The notes below the pieces were generated by a model. That model did not search any database. It had not been told where the DNA came from and was given only the letters and a program-made list of their open reading frames with translations. The translations under genes and the position numbers were made by a program. From Pseudomonas sp. R5-89-07 (GTDB lineage Bacteria > Pseudomonadota > Gammaproteobacteria > Pseudomonadales > Pseudomonadaceae), in the NCBI RefSeq assembly GCF_003851685.1, contig NZ_CP027727.1, positions 1,302,001 through 1,366,000 of the forward strand: a stretch of DNA of 64,000 bases. The letters run 5' to 3'. Each line of letters starts with the position of its first letter. Position 1 is the stretch's first letter. Positions 63,593 to 64,000 of this stretch are shown one piece after another.

Positions 63593-63828
63593 GCCCTGAA
63601 TATACCCATGGGAGCATTAATCAAGGCGGCGTTTACAAATGTTTAACACGTGTTTAAGAATTTTGCTTCACGTCTTTGAAAACTTTTCCGGTTCCGAATT
63701 TTTGCTTTTCTAAGGAAAGGTTTTTTACATATGAATAGGAACTATGTCTTAAAGAAATTTCACTCATGCAGGAGCAATGGACATGTAATTTATAGAATTT
63801 TCTGTAGGAAAATGGAGTGTAAATAAAT
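63593..63828. other. AT-rich intergenic region at window end
   Basis: Composition drops well below that of the flanking gene. It contains TTTACA/TTAAGA-like promoter hexamers and a 31-codon ORF at 63731-63826 (MNRNYVLKKF...) preceded by AAGGAAAGG, which has no recognisable function and may be chance. Confidence 0.4.
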
Positions 63829-64000
63829 ATGTTAAATGGAACTAAAGTCGATACGGTTTTTTCAGCCCCTCATTTAGATCGCAGTAGCGTACAAGGGGCA
63901 TTTCCTGAAAGGCCTGTGCGCCACGTTTACCGAGTATGCCTGGGAGTGAGGACATTTCATTCAAAATATGTACAGGCAGGGAAAAGTCTGAAAGGCTCCA
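63829..64000 (+). CDS. Unrecognised protein, 5' part, runs out of the window
   Basis: ATG at 63829 opens a frame of 57 codons that is still open at the last base. GGAG lies eleven bases upstream, a little far. The visible residues start MLNGTKVDTVFSAPHLDRSS and include a basic stretch FPERPVRHVYRVCLGVRTF. No signal peptide or known motif is seen. The AT-rich context suggests acquired DNA. Function unknown; the frame could also be chance. Confidence 0.4.
   Translation, partial: MLNGTKVDTVFSAPHLDRSSVQGAFPERPVRHVYRVCLGVRTFHSKYVQAGKSLKGS

Noticed and set aside
63731..63826. 31-codon ORF directly before the last partial ORF
   Set aside because: It has a possible Shine-Dalgarno, but the peptide is short, Cys/Lys/Arg-rich and unsupported; mentioned only in the intergenic entry.

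Overview
The window comes from a fluorescent pseudomonad (Pseudomonas fluorescens group). GC is high except in two AT-rich patches. Many intergenic gaps carry the two REP/REPIN families typical of these genomes, with cores GTGGGAGGGGGCTTGCCCCC and TAGGAGCGAGCTTGCTCGCG. The gene orders aatJQMP-aauSR, glpFKRD and argF/grxD/bfr/bfd/peroxiredoxin/rnt/pyrC/motY/argG resemble those I recall for P. aeruginosa. No rRNA, tRNA, CRISPR array, prophage or transposase gene was seen.

Layout. 1-2 kb: end of a Pr6Pr-like membrane protein, then a PadR regulator/siderophore-interacting reductase operon with a palindromic operator candidate. 2.4-8.1 kb: a CS1/CFA-I type (alpha) fimbrial operon (pilin, usher, tip, chaperone, second pilin) behind a long AT-rich leader. 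8.4-17 kb: a divergent class A penicillin-binding protein, an amino-acid permease, an OpgC-like acyltransferase, an FMN glutamate-synthase-like protein and an unknown small protein. 17-25.5 kb: a signalling island. A four-gene operon (REC-GGDEF-EAL, di-haem peroxidase, DAHL-type kinase, REC-kinase) diverges from a degenerate HD-GYP (YN-GYP) regulator that is translationally coupled to Nudix and GNAT genes. 25.7-30.5 kb: MetR, an alpha/beta hydrolase, a DsbA/FrnE protein, and a three-gene operon of a ureohydrolase-fold enzyme with two half-size EamA/SMR transporters. Its Shine-Dalgarno lies inside a hairpin.

30.6-39 kb: MipA/OmpV faces a cluster of HAD phosphatase, class III aminotransferase, alpha/beta hydrolase, FemAB-like GNAT, histidine kinase and NtrC-type regulator. 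A good sigma-54 promoter and a perfect inverted repeat precede the first gene. This looks like a self-contained sigma-54-controlled metabolic system of unknown product and is the best candidate for something undescribed. 39-46.5 kb: acidic amino-acid uptake and its control (glpM-like gene, aauR, aauS, aatP, aatM, aatQ, aatJ), with a sigma-54 promoter and two AauR-type boxes upstream of aatJ. 46.5-51.6 kb: glycerol catabolism (glpD, glpR, glpK, glpF) with GlpR-like operators.

51.9-63.5 kb: ybaK, an orphan ABC ATPase coupled to argF, a molybdopterin oxidoreductase, grxD, a bacterioferritin lacking ferroxidase ligands, bfd with a Fur box, a 2-Cys peroxiredoxin, rnt, pyrC, motY and argG with a tandem ArgR site. 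The last 450 bases are AT-rich and hold the start of an unrecognised ORF that leaves the window.

All functions are read from the sequence and from memory of the families; no database search was run.
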